Positions 52,778 through 64,000 of a stretch of 64,000 bases of DNA are shown here, one piece after another. Every line of letters starts with the position of its first letter. Within the stretch, counting starts at the first letter, position 1. The stretch spans positions 8,827,073-8,891,072 of the forward strand of contig OX459102.1 in the NCBI GenBank assembly GCA_949775045.1. Reading direction: 5' to 3'. The DNA is from Metridium senile (Eukaryota > Cnidaria > Anthozoa > Actiniaria > Metridiidae). The notes under the pieces were generated by a model, which was given only the letters and a program-made list of their open reading frames with translations, did not search any database and had not been told where the DNA came from. The position numbers and the translations under genes were made by a program.

Positions 52778-55700
52778 ATGGCCGCAAAATTTAAGCTCAT
52801 TGGATTTTTGCAAGTTCTCGTCATTTTGTTTACTACAAACAGCTCAAGCCTTGCAGCGAAACCAGGAAGCCTAAAGCGAGATCAAGTCCACAAATATGGC
52901 TATAGTAACTTTCTCAAACATGAAAACAGTTATTTGAACGTAAACGCTGGTTTTAGCCAAACCGTTAGTAGTCTTGGGGATTGTGGGTATCTATGTGCTA
53001 AGTATTCCAAGGGATTTTCGTTTAATTTTCGTGCTCATCCTCCTTATCATGGACAGTATAATTGTGAGGTTCTTGAAACAGATAAGTACAACGATTCAGC
53101 AAAGTTTGTCAAGAAAACTGGAGTTTTACATTACAGCATTTTTGTAAGTTTTTCTCTTCTCTTCTCTTCTCCTCGTAACCTTGCTATTTTTCTCAAATGT
53201 ATTGCAACTTTTTAATTCTTATTATATAGATGATACCCATGAAAACGGTATCTCCAAAACTAATTTACAAGACTATCATAATAAAATGAAGAATTTTAAA
53301 CTTTTAAAAAAAAAATTCAAAAAAAAATATAACATTTTTTACAAAGTTTAAAGATCTTTATGAAATTGAAAACTATCTAAATATATAATTCTATATAAAT
53401 ATAAATTTTGATCAGAGAAAGCAGTTAAAAATCACATAAAACAGTATTATTTTGAAATGGAACTTCGGTTCCGAGGATTTTTTTAAAACTTTGTCAGGTT
53501 GTGCGTAATGTTTAGCTTGCAAAACAGGCGTTCTTTTGAGTTTTTTGGGGAAATGGGGTTTTGGGCTTACTGATTTGAATTTTTTGGCTAAGCTCCATAT
53601 TTCGCGCGGTCAAAAAAATAACAAAGGAAGCCCAAGATCTTAAATTCTCCAAAAAGCCAAAAGAACGCCTGCTCTGCAGGCTACATAATGTTTAAATAAG
53701 AGGATTCGAAAAAAAAATTCATCGAAATGAAAGGGACATATTTTCTGTAAAATCGAGTTTTTTACGTGAACACGATGCATTCACATAATCTCATATATCT
53801 TGCAAATTATTTATGTTACAAGCAATCAGATAACAGTATTGTAGCTGAATGATTGCTCGATAACTTGACCAAGTTTCATGGGAATTGTGCCAGGGGCACG
53901 TAAGTTACGAGTCAATTGAAATACGCGAATCAGTCATTTGGAAATGCGTAGTCTCCTTAAGTGCTCGTTTTATAATCACCTTCGTGATACTTTCTAAAAT
54001 TTAATCCGGAATGAAAGCTTGTTCAATGACAACATTGATGTAAATGATTTATAAACTGAATATATTCATGACATCAAATATTGTAAAATTCGATATTGCT
54101 TTTCAAAATTACTACCACAAAATCATATGTAATTTTATAGACAATTATATATATTAATCACTTTTTGTATTCCTTACATATCCTGATATAATTTTAAATG
54201 CCATGCCAGTAATAAAGTGAATTAAAACCTAAACCTAAACTTCTCTTCTCTTCTCTTCTCTTCCCATCTCACCTCATCGTTATTTCATATTTCTAGAGTC
54301 CTTGCGAATCCCAGCCGTGTCTGAACGGAGCAACTTGCACGGCGTTGTACGAAGAAGATGATTTCAAGTGCATGTGCTTACCGGGATCTTACGGAAGATT
54401 TTGTGAAAAAGGTAATATTCTTGTATAATTATTATGAAATAACGCGAGGTTATTGTTGTGATATTATGAGCATACATCAAAACATACAAATTTATTTTCT
54501 TACAATCAATATTCTCGTCAAGGACATTGCGGTTTGTACTGATCTAAACACGAACAATCGAAGTGTTAACAATAACCCTGCACCAGACAATGCCGGTAAA
54601 GACTGTGAAGGAGTAAACCAGGAAACGAGATCATGTAACACTCACCCATGCCCATGCCCAACAAATCTAAACGTACACAAACAATCGAAGTGTTTACAAT
54701 AAATTGTCTCACTAAGAACAACACAGCACAGCACATAATTTAGTTCAATGTTCAAACTGATTACATTTTCGTTTTTCAGTTGATGGCCAATGGTCTGGCT
54801 GGGATTCATGGCTATCTTGTTCTGTCACGTGTGCTGGTGGTAACCAATCACGATCAAGAACGTGTACCAACCCTTCACCAGCCAATGGCGGTAAAGACTG
54901 TCAAGGAGTGAACCAGGAGACGAGATCATGTAACACAAACACATGCCCTGCAGGTGATGATGATGATGATGATGACTTATAAACAGTTTTATGTGTTATT
55001 TCAACACAAAAACAACACAACAGTTTATTTGCTTACAATCAATATTCTCGTCAAGAACATGGCAGTTAGTGTTAAGATATTATAGGAATGTATCTAAACA
55101 TGAACAATCAAAGTGTTTACAATAAATTGTCTTACCAAGAATAACAAACCATTGCACATAATTCAATTCAATATTCAAACTGATTACATTTTCGTTTTTC
55201 AGTTGATGGCCAATGGTCTGGCTGGGGTTCATGGGAATCTTGTTCTGTCGCGTGTGGTTGGGAAAGCAAATCACGATCAAGAACGTGTACCAACCCTTCA
55301 CCAGCCAATGGCGGTAAAAACTGTCAAGGAGTAAACCAGGAGACGAGATCATGTAACACCGGCGTAATATATCAAGGTACATATATAATATCATGACTAA
55401 TGATGATGATGATAATAATAATGATCACTTCGGCACACAGAATTCGTTGGTATATTAAGGCATGCAGCTGAGAGAGGCTATCAAGTGTCGAACAGGGTGG
55501 GGAAGGGGTTAACCGTGATCCGTGGTTCAAAATTCGGCCTGTGATTCGTGAAAGGCACAAAGTGATCCGTGATATCATCCTCACCTGTGACACGTGATTA
55601 GCAGATTTTCAATGTCGTAATTCGTGATTACAGAATCAGCGCTACGTGAAACGTGACAGCTTGTCATAACGATTGTGGGAAATGAAGTTTGTTAGTGTTA

Positions 55701-56490
55701 GTACTCTTGTTGTTTGTATATGTCAGATTTTTAAAAATGATTTACGCAACTCTGTTGAAATAAAAAGTGGCCGTATTGCATAACCATGCGCATTGACCAT
55801 GACATACGTACCAAGGGGCATTCATTAAAGTGCATATGACATGACATTTTTTGTGGTCGTTTCTAGAAGAAGGATAGGTGCTAAACACGATTCCGATATC
55901 GAAATCACGATTAAAAGAACCAAGAACCATGTTATATGGTGGTATAGGGCAAGCGTTGCAAACAAAATGACGTCACAAGGCCTAGTCACATGTTCATTTC
56001 GTCGCGCAATGAAGGCATTTTTCAAAGCATAAAGCATATAGCATGATTAATGAAAATATATTTGTAAGCGTTATTTTCGTTTTGAAATTGTGAAATATGC
56101 CTTGAACCAACGGTCAAGGTCCTGAGATCTTTTTCAAGTGCGGCACCTGATCTCTGGAACTCTCTCCCATAGACATTGTTTATTTAGAACTTCAGATAGT
56201 GACAGTGAAAGAGCTGATAGTTACTGTGATAGCTATTTTTAAATAGGTATATATTATATTATTTTTTAGTTTGGCGAGAGTATGCAGATTGTCTCTGCCA
56301 AGATTATGTGCAAATCGGCGAACCGTTAACCAAACAGCAATGTAAAGATGCATGTACCGGAGACTGTAACGCTGTGGTCTGGTTGAGTGAATCTCGTAAT
56401 TGCTATAAGTGTATTGATCTCTCAAAAAGGGAGTCCTTTATTTTCGGCGGAAGCAATCACCCTTATCTTATAATAAAACCCGAATTGTAG
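52778..56490 (+). CDS. Secreted PAN-EGF-TSR(2)-PAN protein, array copy 4
   Basis: Five exons: 52778-53143, 54297-54411, 54780-54953, 55203-55376, 56270-56490; phases 0,1,1,1, total 1050 nt, 349 residues. Signal peptide ([13 protein letters not shown]), PAN-like module ([39 protein letters not shown] replaces [13 protein letters not shown]), EGF module with six cysteines ([10 protein letters not shown]), two TSRs and the six-cysteine C-terminal module ([25 protein letters not shown]). The second TSR has lost its last cysteine: [10 protein letters not shown] stands where the others have SCNTxxCPxG, and GWESKS replaces AGGSQS, so its fold may be weakened. A half TSR without acceptor lies before the first TSR. 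It shares the TATA block and half TSR with copy 1 but the downstream MITE with copy 3. An upstream out-of-frame ATG at 52771 overlaps the start. Confidence 0.78.
53505..53700. repeat. MITE in intron 1 of copy 4
   Basis: 'gtaatgtttagcttgcaaaacaggcgttctttt' on the left and 'aaaagaacgcctgctctgcaggctacataatgtt' on the right are inverted. Absent from the corresponding intron of copy 3. Related to the 4200-4380 element. Confidence 0.65.
54573..54651 (+). pseudogene. Half TSR exon remnant, copy 4
   Basis: 'cgaagtgttaacaataa' intron sequence runs directly into the 3' half of a TSR exon ([24 protein letters not shown]). No acceptor, so not expected to be spliced in. Same junction as copy 1 at 19044. 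Confidence 0.75.
55700..56190 (+). mobile_element. LINE tail relic interrupted by a 350-bp insertion, copy 4
   Basis: Left part matches copies 3 and 5 up to 'aactctgttgaaat'; right part resumes near 56105 and reads [16 protein letters not shown]. The inserted 55757-56100 stretch is absent in copies 3 and 5; it has no recognised gene. Confidence 0.55.
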
Positions 56491-56653
56491 TGTGTTGCTT
56501 CTAAAACCGACATTTCGGACGTTCGTTGTTTCAACTAAACGGTGATCACCATTGAGGTTAATCACAAGCTATTGTATTTGTTATCAGGATTTTCACATAC
56601 TTGTTAAATTTCTTTGTAGTTTATTAACACTATATATGGATGGTTATACTATA

Positions 56654-57136
56654 CACCTATTTCAAAAATCTTTGTCGCAATAATGGCTACAGTCCTTACT
56701 CTGAAGTACGCAAAGGATGTCGGTATTTCTTCTCTTTGTCGCAATAATGGCTACAGTCCTTACTCTGAAGTACGCAAAGGATGTCGGTATTTCTTCTCTT
56801 TGTCGCAATAATGACTACAGTCCTTACTCTGAAGTACGCAAAGGATGTCGGTATTTCTTCTCTTTGTCGCAATAATGACTACAGTCCTTACTCAGAAGTA
56901 CGCAAAGGATGTCGGTATTTCTTCTCTTGTTATCAATTTATTCATAGCATATTTTGGTTGTACGTGTTTGTGCTATATGACCATAACAACTTGTTGCAGT
57001 GGTAGATGATAAAACACTTATTTGCTTTAAAAAAATCGTACCCACTAACAGTTTATGTTCATATTATCGACATCCTTTGCAGGCTTCAGAGTGTGGACTG
57101 TAGCTTCGGCTGCGACGACGATTTTTAAAATAGGTG
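56654..57136. mobile_element. CACCTATTTC MITE with four 64-bp tandem units (3' of copy 4)
   Basis: Same element and position as 46204-46814, with units starting at 56671, 56735, 56799 and 56863. Total length differs from the copy 3 element by exactly 128 bp, two units. Confidence 0.92.
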
Positions 57137-57224
57137 TCCATAGAAGAACACACGAACGATAACTTTGTTAAGGAGAAACAGTGTAATTTCTTCAATTTTC
57201 AAATAGGCACTTTTCAATGCTTGT

Positions 57225-57555
57225 TTTATAGGTAAATTCATTGGAGGACGAGGGAATTCCACGTTGAATTTCACGAGAGAAATCAATATCGCATGAATCG
57301 CGGAGTCCGCGGAGCGATGAGTGCGATATTGATTTTTCGAGTGAAATTCAAACGTGGAATTCCCGAGTCCAAAAATGAATTTTCCTTGAATCTCATTTCT
57401 TCAATTTAAGCTTCAAAAACCAGACGCGCGTGTTCCGCCGTTCCCGCCATGCGATTCAGAAACCGGATGAGAGGGTATTCCACGCTAAATACCCTCGCAT
57501 CCGGTTTCGTTCTCAGCCAATCGGCGCGCTTTAAAATAATGAAGTATGAGATTCT
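57225..57555. repeat. Insertion with two palindromes in copy 4 3' flank
   Basis: 57232-57387 is a palindromic MITE ('ggtaaattcattggaggacg', 'gaattccacgttgaatttc' and complements; centre 'cgcggagtccgcgg'), related to 11755-11825. 57457-57505 is a hairpin with arms 'aaaccggatgagagggtatt' and complement. The copy 3 flank lacks the whole block. Confidence 0.7.
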
Positions 57556-57609
57556 CTTATGAATGCAGTGTTTACTTAAAAATCATTATTTTGGCATTCT
57601 TGTAGAAGC

Positions 57610-57990
57610 GTCTTTGAAACACACCCTGAAGTTGTAAAACTGAAATTTGCATGAATGTAAAATTGGACGAACGATGACGTTGTCTGATTCAATAAGTTGT
57701 CTGACATTTTTAGTTTTTGGTGATAAATATAGATTTTTACAATGGTGTCTTTGCACCCTGAAGTTGTAAAATTTAAATTTGCATGAATGTAAAATTTGAC
57801 GAAAGATGACGTCTGATTCAATAAGTCGTCTGCGTTTTTAGTTTTTGGTGATAATTACAAATTTTTACAGTGGTGTCTTTACACCCTGAATTTGTAAAAT
57901 TGGAATTTGCATGATTGTAAAATTTGACGAATGATGACGTTGTCTGATTCAATATATAAGTCGTCTGATGTTTTTAGTGATAATTACACA
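57610..57990 (+). repeat. Three tandem units of about 130 bp
   Basis: Starts of the 'caccctgaa.ttgtaaaa' block at 57622, 57754 and 57882. Two units occur after copy 3 and one after copy 5. Confidence 0.85.
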
Positions 57991-59110
57991 TTTTTAAAGA
58001 GGCGTTGAGTGTTGCTCGCAAAGAGGACTGTCCACCGGCACAAGAGTCTGGTCTAGGAGGCATTTCAAATACTAACCACAGCCATGATTGTAAACTGCAT
58101 AGCAGCAATGTGCGCCTTCGTAGCAGTCCGTTAAGTCCTCCACATTTCTCATGTAGACTGAGACGTCTGTACCATCTGGTCAATCATTTTACAGCTCACA
58201 ATTAACAATGTGGTACAATATTACAACTCTCCCAAGGCCAAATTCTCAACGGATGTTTTTAAAACGTATCTTAGACTAGTGATTTCTTATAGTATTTGCA
58301 CTTCACAAAACTGATTAAAACTAAAAACCTCTTAACTTTTGGTTGATCCAAACAAAGTAGTATAGTGATATTAATCTACATTTTATTGACAATTCCTTTA
58401 GTAAAGTGAACCTGTATAAGATTAGAACAAAGACAATTCCTTAGAGGCTTTAAGTCCAAAATTTACTTTGGGTTTCATTGTCTTGATGTAGTATGCTTGG
58501 AGTAGGAGGAGAATGTTCCAATTGTCATCTACAATGGTCCAATTGTTCAGTACTGCATATTTGATATGTTGGTTGATTTTTTAGACAACCCATTAAATGT
58601 GGTTAAAAAAAACTAGTATAGTTTTCAAAGAAATCTAAATGGGTTGCAAATTAATACTAGGTATCAAAAAAAACAACAATCAAATTCAATCAATATCAAT
58701 TTTTGCAATCATTTTTATGCAATATGTGATATTATGATATCTTTTCTAAGACTTCATGCCTTCGATTAATTAAAATAGTTTCTTAGGAATTTCCATGAGA
58801 TCATTATTTTATTGATTTTTCAGTTATATTTGTTTCAAACAGTAGCCTCATGCAGTCACTTTCTGTGCTGACAGAACAGGCCGGCAAGGTGAGAGTATAT
58901 TTTACAGCCATGGTGCAGCTGTAGGAATCACACGTTATCCATTGTAGTCGGATATCTTAAAAAATAGACCTGATAAATAATGAAAATTCTAGATTTTTCG
59001 CATTGAATCTTTTTCCCAATTATATTTTAATTATCACGTTCGATTTGTTTCGCTATGCACCCGCTGAGTCAACACGTTTGACCAAGTACTTTCGTCTCCA
59101 CGACTAAGAG
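57991..59110. promoter_or_regulatory. Copy 4 3' flank and upstream region of copy 5
   Basis: 58010-58290 matches the dispersed repeat at 47240-47475. From about 58590 ('aaaaaaactagtatagttttcaaagaaat', read in pieces) the sequence matches the upstream region of copy 3 starting at about 34745, including the 'ggatatctt.aaaaatagacct' block. No TATA box is seen close to the copy 5 start. Confidence 0.5.
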
Positions 59111-59126
59111 CCAAAACGAATGAAAC

Positions 59127-60934
59127 ATGGCTGCAGATTGTAAGCTTTTTTTAGTTTTTGAAATCTTCGTCATTTTGTTCACTTGTGGAGTGATTTTTTC
59201 CGCGTCAACAAATGGGTTAAACATAAACAACAGTTCAAACAGCACTGCAAACAGCTCAAGCCTTGCAGCGAAAACAGGAAGTCTTAAGCGAGATCCAGTC
59301 CACAAATATGGCTATAGTAACTTTCTCAAACATGAAAACAGTTATTTGAACGTGAACGCTGCGTTTAGCCAAACCGTTAGTAGTCTTGGGGATTGTGGAT
59401 TACTATGTGCTAAGTATTCCAAGGGATTTTCGTTTAATTTCCGTGCTCTTCAAGGGCCTACATTTCATGGACAGTATGTTTGTGAGGTTCTTGAAACAGA
59501 TAAGTACAACGATACAGCAAAGTTTGTCAACAAAACTGGAGTTTTACATTACAGCATTTTTGTAAGTACTTTTCTGTCTTCTCTTCTCTAAATAATATTA
59601 ATAATAATAATAACTTTTTTAACATCTCAATCTTCTAGCTGGACGCAGTGCGCCTTACTAATCGGTGAGACTCACTAGTACCTCTACGTTTAATATTTTG
59701 CACACAACTCGGCTCACATGTTCATTTTTGCTGAGGGAGGAAAACCGGATAACCCGGAGAAAAAAACCCTCGTGGCATAGGAGAGAAGAACACATCAAAT
59801 AAACTCAACTCAACATATAATCCATGCCCGAGCTGGGCCTCGAACCTGGACCACAACGGTGAGAGGCCAGCTCTCTCACCGCTAGCTAGGCCACCCATGC
59901 CACCATCTTCTCATCGTTATTTCATATTTCTAGAGTCCTTGCGAATCCCAGCCGTGTCTGAACGGAGCAACTTGCAAGGCGTTGTACGAAGAAGATGATT
60001 TCAAGTGCATGTGTTCACCGGGATCTTACGGAACATTTTGCGAAATAGGTATCGTACTTTATTTATAGAATTATTATTAAATAACCAGAGGTTATTGTTG
60101 TGATATTATATGAGCATACACCAAAACATACAAATGTATTTACCTACAATCAATATTCTCGTCAAAAACATTGCAGTTTGTATCTAAACACGAACACTCG
60201 AAGTGTTTACAATAGTGTCTCACCTGCAAGAATAACACACCAGTGCACATAATTTTATTCAATATTCAAACTGATTACAATTTCGTTTTTCAGTTGATGG
60301 CCAATGGTCTGGCTGGGGTTCATGGGGATCTTGTTCTGTCACGTGTGCTGGTGGTAGCCAATCACGATCAAGAACGTGCACCAACCCTGCACCAGTCAAT
60401 GGCGGTAAAGACTGTCAAGGAGTAAACCAGGAGACGAGATCATGTAACACTCAACCATGCCCAGGTGATGATGATGATGGTTATAATAATATGTTACAAA
60501 CACGTAAACCATGTTATATGAATGAACTTATTACTAGTTATATGTGTTATTTCAACACAAAAACAACACAACAGTTTATTTGCTTATAATCAATATTCTC
60601 GTCAAGAACATAGCAGTTATAGTTAAGATATTATAGGAATGTACCTAAACACGAACAATCAAAGTGTTTACAATAAATTTTTCTCACCAAGAATAACACA
60701 CCACTGTACATAATTTAGTTTAATGTTCAAACTGATTACATTTTCGTTTTTCAGTTGATGGCCAATGGTCTGGCTGGGGTTCATGGGGATCTTGTTCTGT
60801 CACGTGTGCTGGTGGTAGCCAATCACGATCAAGAACGTGTACCAACCCTGCACCAGCCAATGGCGGTAAAGACTGTCAAGGAGTGAACCAGGAGATGGGA
60901 TCATGTAACACAAACACATGTCCTACAGGTAATC

Positions 60935-61030
<96 letters not shown>

Positions 61031-61763
61031 GTGATTACAATGATGCTGATGATTATTATCATGATGACGATGGTGATGATGATTCATGATTCGGCCTGTG
61101 ATTCATGAAAAGCACATTAATTTTCAGTCGTGATCCGTGATCAACAGATTTTCAATGTCGTAATTCGTGATTACAGAATCAGCGCTTTAATGCTTTAATG
61201 TCAATACTCCTTGCTCAGTAATCACTATACTATACTACGTGAAAACGTGACAGCTTGTCATAACGGTTTTGTTAAATGAAATTTGTTAGTGTTAGTACTC
61301 TTGTTGCTTGTATATCTGTCAGATTTTTGAAAAAGCTTTACGTAACTCTGTTGAAATGGTATAAAGTTTCGAGTCAACAGCCACAAGATTCTGAGATCTT
61401 TTTCAAGTGCGGCACCTGGCTTCCAGAAGTCTCTCTCAAAGACATTATATTGCTTGTTTAGAACTTCAGATAGTGACAGTGACAGAGCTGATAGTTACTG
61501 TGATAACTATTTTTAATAGGTATATATTATATTATGTTTTAGTTTGGCAAGAGTACACAACCTATTACTGTCTACAAGAAAACAGTGGTGTGCGGATCGG
61601 CGAAGCAATAACCAAACAACAATGTAAAGATTCATGTACCGGAGACTGTAAAGCTGTGGAATGGTGGAGTGATTCTCGTAATTGCTATAGGTGTATTGAT
61701 CCCTCACAAAAGGTGCTCTATACTAAAACTAGCAATATCCCTTATCTTATGATAAAAACCTAG
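59127..61763 (+). CDS. Secreted PAN-EGF-TSR(2)-PAN protein, array copy 5
   Basis: Best-preserved copy. Exons 59127-59561, 59934-60048, 60294-60464, 60755-60928, 61543-61763; phases 0,1,1,1, total 1116 nt, 371 residues. Signal peptide ([19 protein letters not shown]), a Ser/Asn-rich linker with several N-x-S/T sites, PAN-like module ([28 protein letters not shown]), EGF module ([24 protein letters not shown]), two complete TSRs ([23 protein letters not shown], SCNTxxCP) and the six-cysteine PAN/apple-like module ([25 protein letters not shown]). All TSR exons are phase 1-1 and 57-58 codons, hence freely duplicable. No membrane anchor: likely secreted or matrix protein; partner unknown. An out-of-frame ATG at 59120 overlaps the start. 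Intron 1 holds a SINE; the fourth intron starts with a (GAT)n run and keeps the empty site of the 4 kb element found in copy 3. Confidence 0.83.
59590..59905 (-). mobile_element. tRNA-derived SINE in intron 1 of copy 5
   Basis: On the - strand the head reads TGGCCTAGCTAGCGG (A box, 59893-59879) and GGTTCGAGGCC (B box, 59846-59836), about 33 bases apart, as in pol III promoters of tRNA-derived SINEs. The body ends in an AT-rich (ATT/AAT) tail at about 59590-59620. Related body sequence at 55-262. Confidence 0.75.
60935..61085 (+). repeat. (GAT)n array after the last TSR donor, copy 5
   Basis: About 100 bp of pure GAT followed by degenerate units; shorter GAT runs sit at the same place after TSR exons in copies 3 and 4 and after the copy 1 half TSR. 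Its poly-Asp frame is an intron read-through artefact. Confidence 0.9.
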
Positions 61764-62340
61764 TGAGTTGTTTCTAAAACCGACATTTCGGACGTTCGTT
61801 GTTTGTTTCAGCCAAACGGTGATCACCATTGAGCTTAATCGCATGCTATTATACTTTACAATATTCTCACATACTTGTAAAATTTCTTTGTATTTTACTT
61901 ACATATATTGATGGTTATACTATATATAGAAGAGCACGCGAACGGAAACTTTGTTAAGGAGAAACAATGATATTTTTTCATAGACACATTAATACTTGTT
62001 GTCTTGGCGTCTTTATAAAACGCATCCTTAAGTTGTAAAACTGAAATTTGCATGAATGTAAAAGTTGACGAAAGATGATGTTGTCTGCATGACAGCAATG
62101 TGCGCTTTAATAGCAGTCATGTACACCGAGACGTCTGAACCATGTGATAGCTTCTGGCCAATCATTGTACTCAAAATTGGCCATGCGGTACATAGATATT
62201 ACTTCATAGAAATTGCGACGAAGAGATTTATACTCGCAAGTTGTTTGTGTCAAAACAAGAACGAGCGAGGAATGAGCGAGTAAGTGTTTTACACAAACAA
62301 CGAGTATAAATCTGTACAAAGTACTTTCTATGTTGTGATC
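61764..62340. other. 3' flank of copy 5
   Basis: Follows the copy 3 and 4 flanks ('aaaccgacatttcggacgttcgttg', read in pieces) but without the CACCTATTTC MITE. One 130-bp-type unit near 62020-62090, then the dispersed 'cttctggccaatcattgtactcaaaattgg' repeat and a hairpin 'atttatactcgcaagttgtttgtgt' / 'acacaaacaacgagtataaat' at 62227-62313. No gene. Confidence 0.5.
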
Positions 62341-62727
62341 TGTTTATTAGTGTGCACGCCACATAAGCGTGAAACAATTCTGAACTATTTAGCGCTAATA
62401 GTATTTAGTTAGCAACTATTTAGTTACTAGAACGATTTCACATACGCGTTTTTAACATGCAAATATGTTTTGTCGAGTATTTAATATGCAAATGAGTTGT
62501 CACCTTAGATGAGTTGTCACCTTGCTAATCAAGGCATACGCATGGCGGCAGTTTCATGGCTATTTAGCGGCTACGTAATTTTGCACTAAAAGATAGTTGA
62601 CATATTTTGACAATTTCTGCTAATTTTTTTTTTTTTTACAGCGAGAATCATACCCCAGTGAATTAGCCGTGAAGCTGCCCACGTGCGCTTGCCTCAGTTG
62701 TCGAGGTGACAACTCATTTGCATGTTA

Positions 62728-62930
62728 GACCCCGTCTACACGGATCCGGATACTTTTGAAACCGCATACTTTTTGATGCGAATCGGCCTATCGTCCACAC
62801 GAATCCAGCGAATCCGGTCACCGAAACCGCATACTTTTACTTGAATCCTCCGGATACGCGGATTCGTGTGCACGCAAATATTTCTATGCGGTTTCAGCCG
62901 GATCGGATTCGTGTAGACGAGGCCTAAAAT
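62728..62930 (-). mobile_element. GGCCTCGTCTACACG MITE, inner copy
   Basis: Ends 'agaccccgtctacacggatccg' and 'cggattcgtgtagacgaggcct'; reverse orientation to 63562-63765. Inserted into the right arm ('ttgcatgtta') of the 62431-62984 element. Confidence 0.8.
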
Positions 62931-62984
62931 ACACGACAAAACATATTTGCATGTTAAAAACGCTTATGTGAAATCGTTCTATTA

Positions 62985-63392
62985 GGCCTTTTATAAATAA
63001 GACATATGTCCTATGTACCAGGACGCCCTACTTACCAAGGACGTGGATAAAGATAATGAGCAGTGAAAGCAGCATGGATATTAGCATAAAAATGCATTGT
63101 TATTTTTGTCGTTGTTAAATAGCGGAATTAAAGACGCCAGCTATCCTTTTACGGGTTTACGGGCGAATGAAAACAACTCTAAACCGGTAGAAAAATATTT
63201 AGTTTGTATTTGTCAGATATGATTCAAATAAAAGAAAGCAAACTAATGATTGCATTCCATAAAACACCTACCAAACAATACTTGACATAACATTGTTCTT
63301 TGCCATTATTGCGTTTATGAATAACAATACCCTGAAATAAGTGGGACATTTTGGTACATAGGACACATGTCTTAATTATAAAAGGCCTACTA
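62985..63392. mobile_element. MITE with TAGGCCTTTTATAA ends
   Basis: Left 'ttaggccttttataaataagacatatgtcctatgtacca' and right 'tggtacataggacacatgtcttaattataaaaggccta' pair (read in pieces). Interior about 330 bp, no gene recognised. Confidence 0.75.
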
Positions 63393-63561
63393 ACTAACTA
63401 AGAATTCACTGAGGCAAAAACACAATGACACAAATAAATTCAAAGACGCGTCACTAAAGAATGTTGCAAGTTTTGTTTTATTGTACTCTTTTTGTTATAA
63501 TAGGTGCATACATCGAAAATTGTATTGGGTATTATTATCAATAAACAAAAGAAGTACATTA

Positions 63562-63765
63562 AGGCCTCGTCTACACGAATCCGATCCGGCTGAAACCGCA
63601 TAGAAATATTTGCGTCCACACGAATCCGCGTATCCGGAGGATTCAAGTAAAAGTATGCGGTTTCGGTGACCGGATTCAATGGATTCGTGTGGACGATAGG
63701 CCGATTCGCATCAAAAAGTATGCGGTTTTAAAAGTATCCGGATCCGTGTAAACGGGGTCTAAATA
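63562..63765 (+). mobile_element. GGCCTCGTCTACACG MITE, outer copy
   Basis: Ends 'aaggcctcgtctacacgaatcc' and 'ggatccgtgtaaacggggtct'. The best-preserved + strand copy; its - strand frame (63440-63679) is not a gene. Confidence 0.8.
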
Positions 63766-64000
63766 GTTGATAACTAAATATTATTAAGCGCTAAATAGTT
63801 CAGAGTTATTTCACGCTTATGTGGCGTGCACTCTACATACCTAACAATAATTGTTCTTGCAAAATTTAATAGGTTGTCAACATCAAACCAAACATCATTC
63901 AAAATTTTAATGTTATTTGCTAAATCCAATGAACTTTTGAATTCAAACATCTAGAAGCGGATAAATTGAAATTCTATCAAATAGATATATTTTACTTTTG

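Larger units (their letters stand above)
62352..63829. mobile_element. Outer inverted-repeat element holding a nest of smaller MITEs
   Basis: Ends 'gtgcacgccacataagcgtga' (62352) and 'tcacgcttatgtggcgtgcac' (to 63829), with inner arms 'ctgaactatttagcgctaata' and 'ttaagcgctaaatagttcaga'. Inside: an element at about 62431-62984 ('agaacgatttcacatacgcg' and complement), a MITE 62728-62930, a 62985-63392 element, and a MITE 63562-63765. No coding sequence. Confidence 0.75.

Noticed and set aside
59836..59893. A functional tRNA gene on the - strand
   Set aside because: A and B boxes are present but no cloverleaf closes around them and the sequence continues into a SINE body with an AT-rich tail.
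60883..61089. Poly-aspartate protein after a TSR
   Set aside because: It is read-through of the TSR exon past a good gtaat donor into an intronic (GAT)n run; the donor and the downstream last exon restore the family frame.

Overview
The window is an animal nuclear genome segment, most probably from an anthozoan cnidarian (coral, sea anemone or octocoral). It is AT-rich, its genes are interrupted by phase-matched introns, and it is packed with small inverted-repeat transposons, LINE relics and microsatellites. The call rests mainly on a five-copy secreted gene family combining PAN, EGF and thrombospondin type 1 (TSR) modules, a style common in Cnidaria. The species cannot be fixed from sequence alone. 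There are no prokaryotic features and no convincing tRNA, rRNA or CRISPR.

Layout. 1-1.8 kb: the last three visible exons of ALG12 (ER mannosyltransferase), with both introns filled by microsatellites. 3-11 kb: three F-box genes, one on + and two nearly identical on - lying in a ~3.05 kb tandem segmental duplication whose junction falls inside a small transposon. 11-14.4 kb: nested long inverted-repeat elements. 14.4-17.3 kb: no gene recognised. 17.4-61.8 kb: a + strand array of five paralogues. Copy 1 (17.4-20.0 kb) is a clear pseudogene. Copy 2 (28.8-31.6 kb) is broken by a frameshift and a 200-N gap but keeps an intact last exon. Copies 3 (35.3-46.0 kb), 4 (52.8-56.5 kb) and 5 (59.1-61.8 kb) are open, and all their exon lengths and phases agree. 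Between copies 1 and 2 lie a small - strand gene (21.8-22.1 kb) that looks like a secreted multi-copy peptide precursor, and an exon with one membrane segment (23.3-23.8 kb). 62.3-63.8 kb: another nest of inverted-repeat elements.

Copies 3-5 encode signal peptide, PAN-like module, EGF module, two or three TSRs, then a six-cysteine PAN/apple-like module. They are probably secreted or matrix proteins of unknown job. The TSR exon and its upstream intron have been amplified as a cassette. Because the copies are paralogous, their introns and flanks show occupied and empty sites for several transposons, which lets insertion boundaries and nesting order be read directly. Most remaining sequence is mobile DNA: hAT-like, Mutator-like and TA-target MITEs, Penelope-like fragments with a hammerhead-ribozyme-like motif, a tRNA-derived SINE, and several LINE fragments.
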